Assembly: GCA_030374805.1 (NCBI GenBank) | Contig: JARGSG010000189.1 | Coordinates: forward strand, 124,001-188,000 | Origin: Gracilaria gracilis | Taxonomy: Eukaryota > Rhodophyta > Florideophyceae > Gracilariales > Gracilariaceae | DNA: 64,000 nucleotides | Reading direction: 5' to 3' | In this document: positions 52,182-61,332 of the stretch, one piece after another | How the letters are laid out: each line of letters begins with the position of its first letter | Position numbering within the stretch: position 1 is the stretch's first letter | The notes under the pieces: generated by a model | Told to the model about the DNA's origin: nothing | Database searches by the model: none | What the model saw: the letters and a program-made list of their open reading frames with translations, nothing else | Position numbers and translations under genes: made by a program

Positions 52182-55100
52182 AGCAGACAAGGGTTTTCAC
52201 AAAGGCTCCAACCCCTCCCAACGCAGTCATCTCTAACTGCAGGGGAAGGAGCCTATTCCGACCTCTTTCCTGCCTTCGCGGACCCAAACCCAATCGTCGA
52301 CCCGGGCTGTCCAAAGAGTGTCGGATCTCTGTGCGCCATTGCACAGCTCTGCGTGTCATTGGGAGTAGACTTAGCCCTCGATGAGTTGGATTGCGCACCT
52401 TTCCTTCACGGCTTCGGTGAAGAGTGCATTGATGCCATGCCAACCTTCGCCATGTGGAAACTTGAAGGTAATGACGAGAATGGAACTCCCTTCTCGCTAC
52501 CCTTCTACGTAGTGGATGGCAAGGGGCCAATTCTGTTGGGCAACGACGTACTTTCACGTTCCGATCTCCTGAACCAGGATAACAAAGTTCTAATTCCTGA
52601 GGGAGTTTTCGGCAACTCCGCTTCAATCCTGCTCCGAACCTATCACACTGGTTCCGAACTCACGAAGCGAACCAGACTCCTCCTTGTGCCCTCGTCCACC
52701 TCTTCTGTCAAGTCCTTCTTCGCGAAGAACCTTGCTCTAAAGGGAACGACGATAGAGAATGAAGAGCGCTTCGCTAAGCGCTTTCATCTCTACACTCACC
52801 TACGTCCGAAGGACATGAAGAGGATCTGCCAACGGGCGGGAGTCCTCACAAGGACGCTCGAAGCCTTGCTACAATCGGCCTATGACTCATGTACGACATG
52901 TGCGAGCACTGGGCGCCCGTTAGCGTCCAGGAAGGTCTCCTTCTCCCGTATCTTGAAAGAATTCAATGAGCACGTCCAAGTGGACTTCATGTTTGTAGCC
53001 GAGCTCGGCAACCTCCCAATCCTTCACATGAAGGATGCAGCCTCAGGTTTCTCAGTCGCATGGCTATGCCTCTCGAGGAACATGAAAAAAGCTGCGGAAA
53101 GCTTTGTGATCCATTGGATCTCATCTCATGGGGCGCCCACCGAACTCTCGGGCGATCCAGAATTCGATTGCCAAGAGTTCAGGGCAATGTGTGCCTCTCA
53201 TGGCATTACGTTCTCCCCTAGGCCAGCCCGTCGGCACAACAAACTAGGAATCGTTGAGTCTTCCAACGAAGCCATCAGATATCTGATCCAACGCCTCGTT
53301 AAAGACAGGCAATTCACGGCTCCTAGATGGCAACAGTGCCCCTCCGACCAAGAACTGGTCGCTAGAGCCGCTTTCCTCAAGAACATCTTGCTAGGCTCGA
53401 GGTTCGTATCCAGTTTCGAGCTTGCTCGAGGGTATAGGCCGGCGCTCCAGGGCTTGCCCAAGGCTAGGCTTACAAAGGACCTCGCCGATGCCTATCACGA
53501 GAAAGCATCTCGCCAAGCTCTGCATACGTTCCTCCGCACAAAAGACGTCAAGCACTTTGACAGGACACTGCTCGTCCCCAAGACACCAGTCTACTACTTT
53601 GTGAAAAACGCAAGGAGGGGACAGTGGTATCCAGGGTTTGTCAAGGAGGTCTATGAACACTTCGTAATCGTCTCGGCGACAGAAGACCTCCGCGGTTTCT
53701 CGTACACTGTTGCGTACGAAGACCTTCGCCTACGCCCCAAGTCTAAGCTGCTCGAAGAACTCGAGCGCATAGAACTTGGGTACACCGAATTTCCTCAACC
53801 TTCGCCCGACCCTGAAGTGGTCCCACAGCAGGAACAGCCGGAACTCTCAACCAACCCGCTCGTTCAGATAACAGACGAGCCACCAATACTTGAAGATGAC
53901 CAAGAGATGCACACTGCTTTTGCAGAGTGGGATGACCACCCCCTGAGCTCCGCGTATCTAGCCGGGGCAACCGCCATTCGTCCTTTCAACATACCGTCGA
54001 AGGACATTGGCGAACTCGCTTCATCCTCAACTGCTCTTCCTCCAAACGCATCTCTAACCTCCACCAAGCAAACCATCTTGAAGCAGCTCTACGAGAAGTT
54101 TGGCAACGACCCACTCACGGAACACAAGCTCCAAGGCGCGCCGAGGTGGCTACTTGATGAATCTATTGCCAAGGAGAAGCGAAATTACAAGGAGAAGGGA
54201 GCGTATCGTGCGGTATCCATTCGGTCTATCCCTAGAGATGCCAACCTCATCTCCTCTCACCACTTCTTCGTCGTCAAACACGACGGTGAAGGGAAGACCA
54301 TGAAGCTAAAGTGCCGCCTAGTCCCTCATGGGAATAGGGATCGCGAGAAGAACGACCTTCGCTCCGATTCCTCGACGGCGCAGTTTTCCACAATCCGCAC
54401 GCTCCTCTCCCTATCCTCTTTGTTCCACTTTCCTATTGCCTCCCTGGACGTAAAGTCGGCTTACCTCCAAGCCGGAGAGTTGAAGCGAGACATATACATG
54501 CGCCCCCCACGTGGGTGGAGCACTTACACCGACGAAGTCTGGAAGCTACTCGCTCCAGCCTATGGACTTGTAGAGTCCGGACGGCTATGGCAACTCTGCG
54601 TGGAGGAATGGCTTCTCGACATAGGCTTTGTCGACGTCCCTGGAATCCCACAACTCTTCCTGATGTGGGAAGGCGACGAACTCGTGTTGGCACTAGCCAA
54701 AGTCGTCGACGACATGATATTTGCCGGAAAACCCGAACGCATGGAGCGTTTTCGGCGGCAAATCTCTTCCAAGTTCGATGTGGGCCGATTTAACCAAGGA
54801 CAGGACATTGTCTTCAACCGCTTATTTGTCAAACAACATTCAGATTACAGCGTCTCCTTGAGTATGGAGGAGTTTCTCTCGACCATCAAGCCCATTGAGC
54901 TCAGTCATGAGCGCAAAAAAGAACACGACAGTGAGTGTACACTAGAAGAGCTACGTCGGTTCCAAGCACTGACCGGGAAGCTAAACTTCCTAGGTCACGG
55001 CATTCTCCCACAAGCCTCCTTAGTGGCGAGCAAGCTGCAACAGAACGTCTCCCACCTCAAGGTCTCTCACATAAGACAACTCAACCAAGCTTTGCTCCAC

Positions 55101-55700
55101 CTAAAGTCGCTGTCGCCAACTCTGTTCTACAGAGCCCCTGCTGAGCCCGTGTCTGCCAGCCACTTCAAAGCGGGAGTGATGGCATTCAGCGATGCCGCAT
55201 CAGGCAACACTTCCTACGGACAGACAGGGTTCCTGTGCGGATTTTCATTCGGCTCACGAGATCGCCATGTGTTCCATGTACTCGACTGGCACAGCTCCAA
55301 GCAGAACCGAGTTTCATTCTCCTCTGCTGGAGCGGAAATCCTTGCCGCAGCCCACACGGCAGACCGAGCCATCCATCTGGCTGAAACGGTGCCGTACCTT
55401 ACACATCCTCAGGGCCAGGGTCCGAGACCAAACCTTAAGATGTTAGTAGACTCGTTTGGGCTCTACAGCACAATATCTACACTACACGAACAGAAGGACT
55501 TTCGTCTCCGCCCCACAGTAGCGCGTCTCCGTGACTCCTTTGAAGCCCGGGAGATCAACTCTCTAGAGTGGATACCGGGACACAGGAACCCGGCTGACGC
55601 CCTTACGAAGATCAACCCTCACATGTTTAAGGGCTTGAATACTATAATGGTCGAGGGGCAGCTACCCAAAGAGTTACTAGATTCAATCACACAATCCTAA
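52182..55700 (+). CDS. pol: copia 2 Pol: protease-integrase-RT-RNase H
   Basis: Expressed by -1 frameshift from gag, or possibly from an internal start. The protease motif is I-V-D-P-G-C-P-K-S-V (Asp codon 52299), a variant with Pro in place of Ser/Thr. Integrase has H...C-x2-C (CTTC) and a core of D (52983, VQVDF), D (53154, SGDPEF) and E (53256, GIVESSN). RT has LDVKSAYLQA and the catalytic pair VVDDM (54708-54713). RNase H has FSDAASG near 55180, SAGAE, and the end SLEWIPGHRNPADALTK. The stop is TAA at 55698. No disruption is seen over 3.5 kb. The domain order is that of Ty1/copia. The protease end and the long region between integrase and RT have an unusual composition for plant-type copia. 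Confidence 0.9.
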   Translation, partial: SRQGFSQRLQPLPTQSSLTAGEGAYSDLFPAFADPNPIVDPGCPKSVGSLCAIAQLCVSLGVDLALDELDCAPFLHGFGEECIDAMPTFAMWKLEGNDENGTPFSLPFYVVDGKGPILLGNDVLSRSDLLNQDNKVLIPEGVFGNSASILLRTYHTGSELTKRTRLLLVPSSTSSVKSFFAKNLALKGTTIENEERFAKRFHLYTHLRPKDMKRICQRAGVLTRTLEALLQSAYDSCTTCASTGRPLASRKVSFSRILKEFNEHVQVDFMFVAELGNLPILHMKDAASGFSVAWLCLSRNMKKAAESFVIHWISSHGAPTELSGDPEFDCQEFRAMCASHGITFSPRPARRHNKLGIVESSNEAIRYLIQRLVKDRQFTAPRWQQCPSDQELVARAAFLKNILLGSRFVSSFELARGYRPALQGLPKARLTKDLADAYHEKASRQALHTFLRTKDVKHFDRTLLVPKTPVYYFVKNARRGQWYPGFVKEVYEHFVIVSATEDLRGFSYTVAYEDLRLRPKSKLLEELERIELGYTEFPQPSPDPEVVPQQEQPELSTNPLVQITDEPPILEDDQEMHTAFAEWDDHPLSSAYLAGATAIRPFNIPSKDIGELASSSTALPPNASLTSTKQTILKQLYEKFGNDPLTEHKLQGAPRWLLDESIAKEKRNYKEKGAYRAVSIRSIPRDANLISSHHFFVVKHDGEGKTMKLKCRLVPHGNRDREKNDLRSDSSTAQFSTIRTLLSLSSLFHFPIASLDVKSAYLQAGELKRDIYMRPPRGWSTYTDEVWKLLAPAYGLVESGRLWQLCVEEWLLDIGFVDVPGIPQLFLMWEGDELVLALAKVVDDMIFAGKPERMERFRRQISSKFDVGRFNQGQDIVFNRLFVKQHSDYSVSLSMEEFLSTIKPIELSHERKKEHDSECTLEELRRFQALTGKLNFLGHGILPQASLVASKLQQNVSHLKVSHIRQLNQALLHLKSLSPTLFYRAPAEPVSASHFKAGVMAFSDAASGNTSYGQTGFLCGFSFGSRDRHVFHVLDWHSSKQNRVSFSSAGAEILAAAHTADRAIHLAETVPYLTHPQGQGPRPNLKMLVDSFGLYSTISTLHEQKDFRLRPTVARLRDSFEAREINSLEWIPGHRNPADALTKINPHMFKGLNTIMVEGQLPKELLDSITQS
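52191..52197 (+). promoter_or_regulatory. -1 ribosomal slippery heptamer, copia 2 gag/pol
   Basis: In gag phase the bases read AAG GGT TTT CAC, giving G_GGT_TTT, a canonical X_XXY_YYZ heptamer. Slipping back one base enters GGG TTT TCA, which is exactly the pol phase. The pol frame is open from 52182 (after TAG 52179-52181) and gag ends at 52236, so the heptamer lies inside the only overlap. Confidence 0.65.
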
Positions 55701-55738
55701 GCAAACCATTACTTGTTGTTTATCTTACTACTCTTCCT

Positions 55739-57157
55739 CTATTTGCCCTTACTTGCCCTTGCCTTGCGCCTAGCACGCTTCGCGGCCCCGCTCTTGTTCT
55801 TATTCTTCTCACTCCCTTCACGACGCTGCACAGTGCGCACGTGTCGGACCTCCAGAATACGATCGAACAAAGCAGGATCCCCAGCGCAGCACCTGATAAC
55901 GAACTCACACAGCTTCAAAGGGTAACGCTCAACGGAATCAAGCACTTCTCCCTCCTCACAGTCAATGCAGATCACATGATCTACGTTCCTGGCTCTCAAG
56001 CGCACAAGGTAGACGCCTTCCTCCTGCATGAGGAGATACTTGATGTACCCCCCATACTTGTGATAATCGAAGTGCACTCGCCCCAACTCCACCTTGTCGG
56101 CATGGACCATAGCCCATCCAGCTGCATCTGCAAACGACAGCATGCTAGGCATCACTTCTGAATACATCTTCTCCCTCGCATAGTCCTCTCCAACAACACG
56201 AGCGATTGCATTCGCGACCGAGTTTTGAAGGCACAGGTTTGCCGTCCTAGCAACCAGCATGCGAGCTCCATGAAGCTCAAACCGCTTGGTTTTCTCAGTT
56301 ATACCACGGTTGCCCGGACTTGAAACGCGAACGGGCACGCCAGGGTGACTCATGCAATGAGCATCCAGAGCGTCCAGGACCCTGTCGTCATCAATGGCAA
56401 CGACCTTCATGGATCCAGTAACACGGTCCAATTCCTTTCGGTACGGGACTCCGCCCCTCCACACTCCGAGATGAGTGAGAGCATTGGTCAAAGCCGGCCC
56501 GCCGAGAGAACCAAACTCGATACGGCACCAGCCCCAAAACGCATCATCGTTGTTGTGCGCGTAATAACGCCCGCCTTCAAGACGACGGACGCCAACCTCG
56601 GCCGGCATGGTCTGGTCCTCCGCCACGAACATGACTGCGTCGATGGTCCACTCTTCGGAAGAGCCCTCGCCAAGGTTGTAAAGACCATACCTCTCGGCGG
56701 TCGCATGATCTAGCGGCACCTTGGGCCGCGCTTGGCACCACTTTCTGACACGCCGCCCAGCAATGCGGTCGATGTCAATGGCGAATTCGGTGATGTGGTC
56801 ACCGTCGCAGTGCTCGAAAGTGTAACACTCCAAGCCGCCCTCATCCACGCGCGTTATTGTGGCGATGTTATTCATGGTCCACTTTTCGGTATCCTCAAGG
56901 GATATCGCAGACTGATCCGCACGCTGCTTGAAGGGAAAGACGGCGTTGCGCACGTGCTTCCGATGAGCTTGACGTATGCGCGACTTAACGATGACGGAGT
57001 TGGTAACTTCGTTGTTTTTATTCGCACGAGTGCTATGCTTAGTTGTCCGCTTCTTCATGGCGTACCCGCCGCGGAACTTCTTCGCTAAAACCACTTCACT
57101 TCTTGAGCTTCGGCTGTTGGACGTAATCCTGACAGCCCTTGATTTGATGATCAGCAT
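55739..57157 (-). CDS. copia 2 antisense ORF, possible papain-fold cysteine peptidase
   Basis: An intact minus-strand ORF lies between pol and the 3' LTR, tail-to-tail with pol (38 bp between stops). In the 476-codon open frame (from 57169) the possible starts are Met5 (57157) and Met38 (57058). The N-terminal ~80 residues are basic; the middle contains Trp-rich segments (AFWGWCRIEFG). The C-terminal third has NLCLQNSVANAI (C313), then GVYLVRLRARNVDHVICIDC (H398) and EVLDSVERYPLKLCEF (D411). Cys at a helix start, His at a strand and Asp one strand later are in the order of papain-like peptidases. That is inference only, from motif order and not from database matching. The tail is strongly basic (KRARRKARASKGK). 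A role in polyprotein processing, deubiquitination or host interaction would be speculation. Confidence 0.6.
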   Translation of the reverse strand: MLIIKSRAVRITSNSRSSRSEVVLAKKFRGGYAMKKRTTKHSTRANKNNEVTNSVIVKSRIRQAHRKHVRNAVFPFKQRADQSAISLEDTEKWTMNNIATITRVDEGGLECYTFEHCDGDHITEFAIDIDRIAGRRVRKWCQARPKVPLDHATAERYGLYNLGEGSSEEWTIDAVMFVAEDQTMPAEVGVRRLEGGRYYAHNNDDAFWGWCRIEFGSLGGPALTNALTHLGVWRGGVPYRKELDRVTGSMKVVAIDDDRVLDALDAHCMSHPGVPVRVSSPGNRGITEKTKRFELHGARMLVARTANLCLQNSVANAIARVVGEDYAREKMYSEVMPSMLSFADAAGWAMVHADKVELGRVHFDYHKYGGYIKYLLMQEEGVYLVRLRARNVDHVICIDCEEGEVLDSVERYPLKLCEFVIRCCAGDPALFDRILEVRHVRTVQRREGSEKNKNKSGAAKRARRKARASKGK

Positions 57158-57341
57158 TCTGTAACGCAAAGAAAAACAATATCAAAAGTGGTGTAGTCGT
57201 GGAGTTACTTACCTTCCAGTAGTTGAAGATCTCGGAGCTACAACCAGTCGATAGACTTGGCGAGCCCGTCAGCGATGCAACACTTTCTGGCGCCGCGGAG
57301 GTAGCCACAATAAACCTACAGATCAAAGAGCCGTCCTCCAC
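57096..57341 (-). CDS. small antisense leader ORF with a likely 54-nt intron
   Basis: ATG at 57341 opens an 81-codon frame that ends at TGA 57098-57096, upstream of the large antisense ORF. Inside it, GTAAGT (from 57212 downward) and a pyrimidine-rich TTTTTCTTTGCGTTACAG (to 57159) look like a perfect intron of 54 nt. Because 54 is a multiple of three the frame is open whether or not it is spliced. The protein would be about 63 or 81 residues, without a recognised domain. It may be an upstream ORF on the mRNA of the large antisense gene. Confidence 0.4.
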   Translation of the reverse strand: MEDGSLICRFIVATSAAPESVASLTGSPSLSTGCSSEIFNYWKVSNSTTTPLLILFFFALQNADHQIKGCQDYVQQPKLKK

Positions 57342-57488
57342 GACGATGAGCGTGAGAGTGGAGGTCGGAGAAGGTCGGTGGGTGGAGCGCGACGGACAAG
57401 CAATCTATCAACTGCATCCCAGCCGCAGGCGCATAATTACACGTGTGTTTCTTCTTTTCAAATTTATTTCCGTTTACTGGAGGATGAA

Positions 57489-57503
57489 CGGAAACGGCGG
57501 GGG
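57489..57503 (+). other. copia 2 polypurine tract
   Basis: A purine-rich stretch ending GGAAACGGCGGGGG abuts the 3' LTR. Confidence 0.55.
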
Positions 57504-57812
57504 TGTGGACAGCTGTGACACGGTTCCGGTCCGCTCCAGCGGCCCCCCTCCTTAGCCGTCACTAACTACGCTGCGATAGGACGCCACGAGCGTCCTATCA
57601 CTTTCACCTCCCGGCGCACCTCGCGGTTGGAGGCGCGTCCGGGAGGGGGCCTACAATAAACAGGGGCTCGCTGTCCTAGCGAACCCCGAGAAGGGGCCAG
57701 AGACGAGGAAGGAACCTCAGAGAGTTTTCCTGGCAGCCTGTGCCCGCCTTCGGCCCTACTTCTTGCCCCGCGCGCAACACCTTGTCTAACAAACATGGAC
57801 ACCGCTTCCCCA
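57504..57812 (+). repeat. copia 2 3' LTR
   Basis: 309 bp, no difference to the 5' LTR noticed, followed by GTTTT (57813-57817). Confidence 0.93.
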
Positions 57813-57896
57813 GTTTTAGATGAACTTTATTACGTTGCTAACGTTCGCTACTTTATAAGGTTAGGCTCAGCATATATTTCGTTTGTGGAACTGGAT

Positions 57897-58400
57897 CTAG
57901 TTTTCCACCAGTACACGAAGAGAAATATCATCACTTTCCCGTAGCCATGGGGCTTCCAAGTACTTTGGTCCCGCCAATTCCCTGTCCAATTCTCTCAGGG
58001 CGGTGTACGGACGAATCGCACTAAGAAAATGCTCCCTCGATGATGCGAGTGTCGGGTAGGAAGTTCCAGTCCTTTGACGAAAGCTGTGCCCACCACCAAT
58101 GACGGCCGAAATATCGGAAACAGCAGCGGCGCCATTCGATAATGGCGAGAAACAAATCTGCTGATGGGCGCTGATGTAGAATCGAGCCACTCCAGAGATG
58201 CATCCATGATGAGCATCTGCATCCACGCCACAACAGTTGGCACTGACACTCGTACAAGCATTGCAACTATTTGTGGCATGTTGACCAGATTGCGGCGCAC
58301 AGTGTGAGTTGGAAAGCCATGGCAACGATTGTAAAAAAGTATCGAAGGGCAGTCCTGGCGTGGATGACATGAGCGTCCTTCTGATACGTGCGTGCTCAAG
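57897..58400 (-). pseudogene. unrecognised gene remnant
   Basis: Two minus-strand frames read as protein in succession. The first is 58350 to about 58030 (MPQIVAMLVRVSVPTVVAWM ... VGTAFVKGLELPTR). The second runs from about 58030 to the TAG at 57897 (ALRELDRELAGPKYLEAPWL ... SLRVLVEN). They join by a single frame change near 58030. I do not recognise the family. The longer continuous frame 58928-57897 also exists, but its 5' part overlaps the next gene and has low-complexity composition. The right border is therefore uncertain. Confidence 0.35.
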
Positions 58401-58774
58401 CCATTGACGGGCCGTGTGAGTTGGATTGACAAGGAGGACGACTCGGAAGGCGGGGGCGATTGTGCACGACGATGGGCGGGAAGGCTGCGCTCGGCTCGCG
58501 CGTGTGGAAGGGTGCGTAAGTTTGCGCGCAGCGAAACCAACTGCAAGTGCACTTGTGCAAGGTGGCAGCTTCAATGAAATTTGGCGGATGCCCCAAAACC
58601 CGAGCATGTTGTGCAGCATGTCGGCATGCAGTGCACGGGCGTGCCTCCGACTGTCCACGACAGAACTGTAGGCGCCCACCTCTCCCACTGCGCGCTCTGC
58701 TGCCTCCTCCTCGCCCCCACCACGGCCCTCGCATTCAGACATTGCGCGCACGCGATGTACAGCGTTAGGATACA

Positions 58775-59953
58775 ATGAGTGCTTCGTCAAGTTCTGGTGA
58801 AAGCGACTTATCGTCGCACATGTCTGTAGGCAAGCTGGCGCTCTTTTCAGTGAGATTCGCACCCGATGGGGTGCACTACGAAAATGAGTACATGGCTCAA
58901 ACCGTGCAGAACCTCGACGATATTCCACACTTCATGGCCGCCAAACGTTATGAGGCACTACCCTCAGAAGAATATAAAGCGCTCAACGACTCGATCTGCA
59001 AGATTTGGAGCGCGTTTCTTGCCACCGACTTTAGAGTGAACGGCGACAAGTCTTGCGTGAATGAGGCAGTTGGCCACAGCACGTATTCGAATGTTGACGC
59101 CGGAGACGGCATGTTAGCAAGGGTTTCAGAGACGTGCGCCATCCAAGGGCGAATTGTTGGTCCAGATGATGCGTATCCGCATCTGACCAAAGTTGTGTCA
59201 GATGAGAGGTGCGATGTGGTGCAATTGAGAACCGGAGTGACGTACATTATTCACGGAGACTCTGAAGGTGACGCTCGGCCAGCTCTCTCTCAAATGTACA
59301 TACTCAGTCTCCGTGAGAGTCTTTTGCGGCTAGGCATCACTGAGTTTTGTCATCCGCCATATTCGCACAGAGTGTGGAGCATAAAGGGAAGTAGACTTGT
59401 TGGAACCATGAACAACGCGCTGGGACGGCTTTGCAACGAGCACTGCGCTGCACAGTGTGACAACGTAGGGTGCCTCAACGGACAAAAGCGGGCCGTCAAG
59501 TATATGTACGTGAAGAGCGATAACCCTCTAAAGGTATACGATTTTGGTACGAGATATGATCCGTTGGGGGCGAAGTATGCTCAGCAGCACGACGATTTAC
59601 GAAAAGTGCTAAAGAAGGCAAACCCAGCTCGAGTAACTCGAAAGAGGCTTTTGCGGACTTTGATGGTCTTCAAGAGACTTCAACAAACGCTTTCGGCCAA
59701 CAAATGTTGGGTGCTTCCCGGCAACGGCGACGAGGGAACATTCAACCCCGGGGAGCCTTTCTTGAAGGCGAACGCGACGTACTTGTGGGATCTGTATCCG
59801 CATGATGCGGACGGGGATGCGGTGTCGCTGTGGGACGGTGGAAAAGTGCGTGTTACTACATATGGGCAAGTGGCTCATGTTTGCACGAAAAACGGATCAC
59901 TTCTTGAGCCGGGAACGCAGAACTTTGCATGGGCGGGGCACGTGCAGCGGTGA
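58775..59953 (+). CDS. orphan 392-residue protein
   Basis: An intact, intronless frame from ATG 58775 to TGA 59951-59953. Ser-rich start (MSASSSSGESDLSSH) and no signal peptide or membrane span. The body has mixed alpha/beta composition with a Cys cluster in the middle (CNEHCAAQCDNVGCLNG, near residue 225) that could bind metal. A basic helical segment (LRKVLKKANPARVTRKRLLR) and a C-terminal part ending FAWAGHVQR follow. I recognise no family. Codon use looks like that of the neighbouring host genes, and the frame is the longest near it. It is most likely a lineage-specific host gene or a captured element gene. It ends about 70 bp before a truncated copy of the kinase-like gene. Confidence 0.6.
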   Translation: MSASSSSGESDLSSHMSVGKLALFSVRFAPDGVHYENEYMAQTVQNLDDIPHFMAAKRYEALPSEEYKALNDSICKIWSAFLATDFRVNGDKSCVNEAVGHSTYSNVDAGDGMLARVSETCAIQGRIVGPDDAYPHLTKVVSDERCDVVQLRTGVTYIIHGDSEGDARPALSQMYILSLRESLLRLGITEFCHPPYSHRVWSIKGSRLVGTMNNALGRLCNEHCAAQCDNVGCLNGQKRAVKYMYVKSDNPLKVYDFGTRYDPLGAKYAQQHDDLRKVLKKANPARVTRKRLLRTLMVFKRLQQTLSANKCWVLPGNGDEGTFNPGEPFLKANATYLWDLYPHDADGDAVSLWDGGKVRVTTYGQVAHVCTKNGSLLEPGTQNFAWAGHVQR

Positions 59954-60021
59954 GACGGGGACTGCGCGAAGCGCGGCGCGAAGCAGGGTCGGACGTGGCG
60001 GTGGGATAAGCAGGTCTTATT

Positions 60022-60600
60022 CTCATTATCCACTGAGAGTTTCTTCTCTAGTGGAGTTCCATACTCGTCCATCAGCATCCATTCCTTTTCCTCTTTCACT
60101 GCAATCAGTTTTCGTACAAGGTGTGGCGCAAAACTGGCAATCAACGCTGTTGCTCTTCCTTCTCTACGAGTGCTGGCCTTCAGATATACTGCTCCCTTGT
60201 TTGTGGCAGCCTTTAACAGGGCAGCATTTGGAGTGATTTGGAATTGTTCAAACTTACCCCTTACAACATACCCATGTTGTTCTAATGATATGGTAGCTTC
60301 GACAACAGTCTCGTTGTGCCACTCTGGAATTTCCCAAGGACGAAGCTCTCCCTCCGCAAACTTTTCACCGTCTCCTCTCAAGATAGTTTTCATTGCCGAA
60401 GACTCAGCAGGAGTGTACTCCCAAGGCGCGATTCGGCTATCAGCGAGAAGAGAGGCGTCCATATCATCTGATACTTTATCGATCGCCATCCATTCGGATT
60501 CCTTACATGCTGGATGTACAGGGTGGTCTGTCTGTGGGTCTATCGGGGATATACAGTGAAGCATTGCGTGAGGAGGCCACGGTTTGTGTTTATGGACATC
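60022..60600 (-). pseudogene. truncated copy of the kinase-like gene
   Basis: The minus frame 60564-59875 matches residues about 97-273 of the 61333-62862 protein, with only scattered substitutions (MLHCISPIDPQT; EYTPAESSAMKTILRGDG; MDEYGTPLEKKLSV). After KLSV at about 60028 the similarity stops, so the catalytic HGD loop is missing. Upstream of 60600 the sequence matches 63150-63205, the region 5' of the full gene, with 62601-63150 absent. It cannot encode an active enzyme. Confidence 0.8.
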
Positions 60601-60654
60601 AAAATTTCAGACCATTCACGTTGTGAACTTCCACGGACGCTACTGTTACTGTGA

Positions 60655-61332
60655 TGGCAGCGGTGTTTCCAGCGAGCGAAACGCATTTCTGTTCTTGGCT
60701 TGTGGACCGTAGAAGCACTGCTTTCCACGCGAGATGCGACACAGCTGGGGTAAACGAAGACACCTTCACCGCTGGTGCGCCAGTAGCAGTTCTCGTCAAC
60801 AGATATGAAATTGGTATGATCAACATCTCCACATGTGAACATCTCCACATGTGAACATCTCCTTGTGAATGTGAACATCTTCCGCACTGCAGCATCTAGA
60901 TGTCAGCGAGCAGAGTGGCGCTACAACCACAGGCGTTAAGAGCTGGCGAATGCTGAACAAAGGCCGGGCACCCTTCGACTTCTTGACGCTCCTGGTGCGC
61001 GACCGTTTTTTCAGCTCATAGAATCAACTCCTGTGCCGGTGTGGAAAGCCACCACAGGCGCGTAGCATGTTAAATTTTAACGTTTCTTCATGATCAGGAA
61101 CACAACGAGTCGTCCGACGATTTAATCCGGCTCTTCTTTGCGTGAAGGTAAAATATAAAAATACCGTACGATCGTTAAGGCGTGGCACCTATAGGCTTAG
61201 CACAATTCAGAATTAGCAGTGATAATGAACAATGATTTAGAGCCACGGGGAGCATAAGCACGTTTGAAATGATATGTATTGGGCCTGAGATAATTAAACA
61301 GCTTGAGATGCATTTTAGCAAAATCATAACAA
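60655..61332. other. spacer between the copies
   Basis: No gene supported. It contains the AACATCTCCACATGTG tandem repeat and, toward 61332, AT-rich sequence downstream of the kinase-like gene. Confidence 0.45.
60822..60884. repeat. 16-bp tandem repeat
   Basis: AACATCTCCACATGTG occurs twice exactly (60822-60837, 60838-60853) and then in a degenerate form (AACATCTCC...TGTG, AACATCTTCC). Confidence 0.7.

Larger units (their letters stand above)
50938..52236 (+). pseudogene. gag: copia 2 gag, one TAG
   Basis: ATG 50938 lies inside the 5' LTR and the frame runs through the LTR end and primer-binding site. It is cut by TAG 51106-51108 at codon 57 (CTG TAG AAA, most simply a CAG) and ends at TAA 52234. 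Downstream of the stop it is open for 376 codons. It is rich in charged helices and has a CCHC-like knuckle CFDCGSKTH...C (about 52060-52100) in a basic region. Its 3' end overlaps the pol frame by 55 bases. Apart from the one stop it looks sound, so it is either a very young mutation or a readthrough site. Confidence 0.8.
50647..57812 (+). mobile_element. copia 2: Ty1/copia element with antisense gene, 7,166 bp
   Basis: Two 309-bp LTRs (50647-50955, 57504-57812), TG...CA, look identical by eye. They are flanked by a perfect GTTTT duplication (50642-50646, 57813-57817). The order is gag, -1 slip site, pol (protease, integrase, RT, RNase H), antisense ORF, purine-rich tract, LTR. Identical LTRs indicate a very recent insertion, yet gag carries one TAG. 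The element sits 172 bp after the secreted-protein stop codon. Confidence 0.93.

Noticed and set aside
57897-58928. 343-codon minus-strand ORF as a host gene
   Set aside because: Its 5' part overlaps the start of the 58775 gene and is low in complexity. A neighbouring frame reads better over 58030-58350, so only a frameshifted remnant is annotated.
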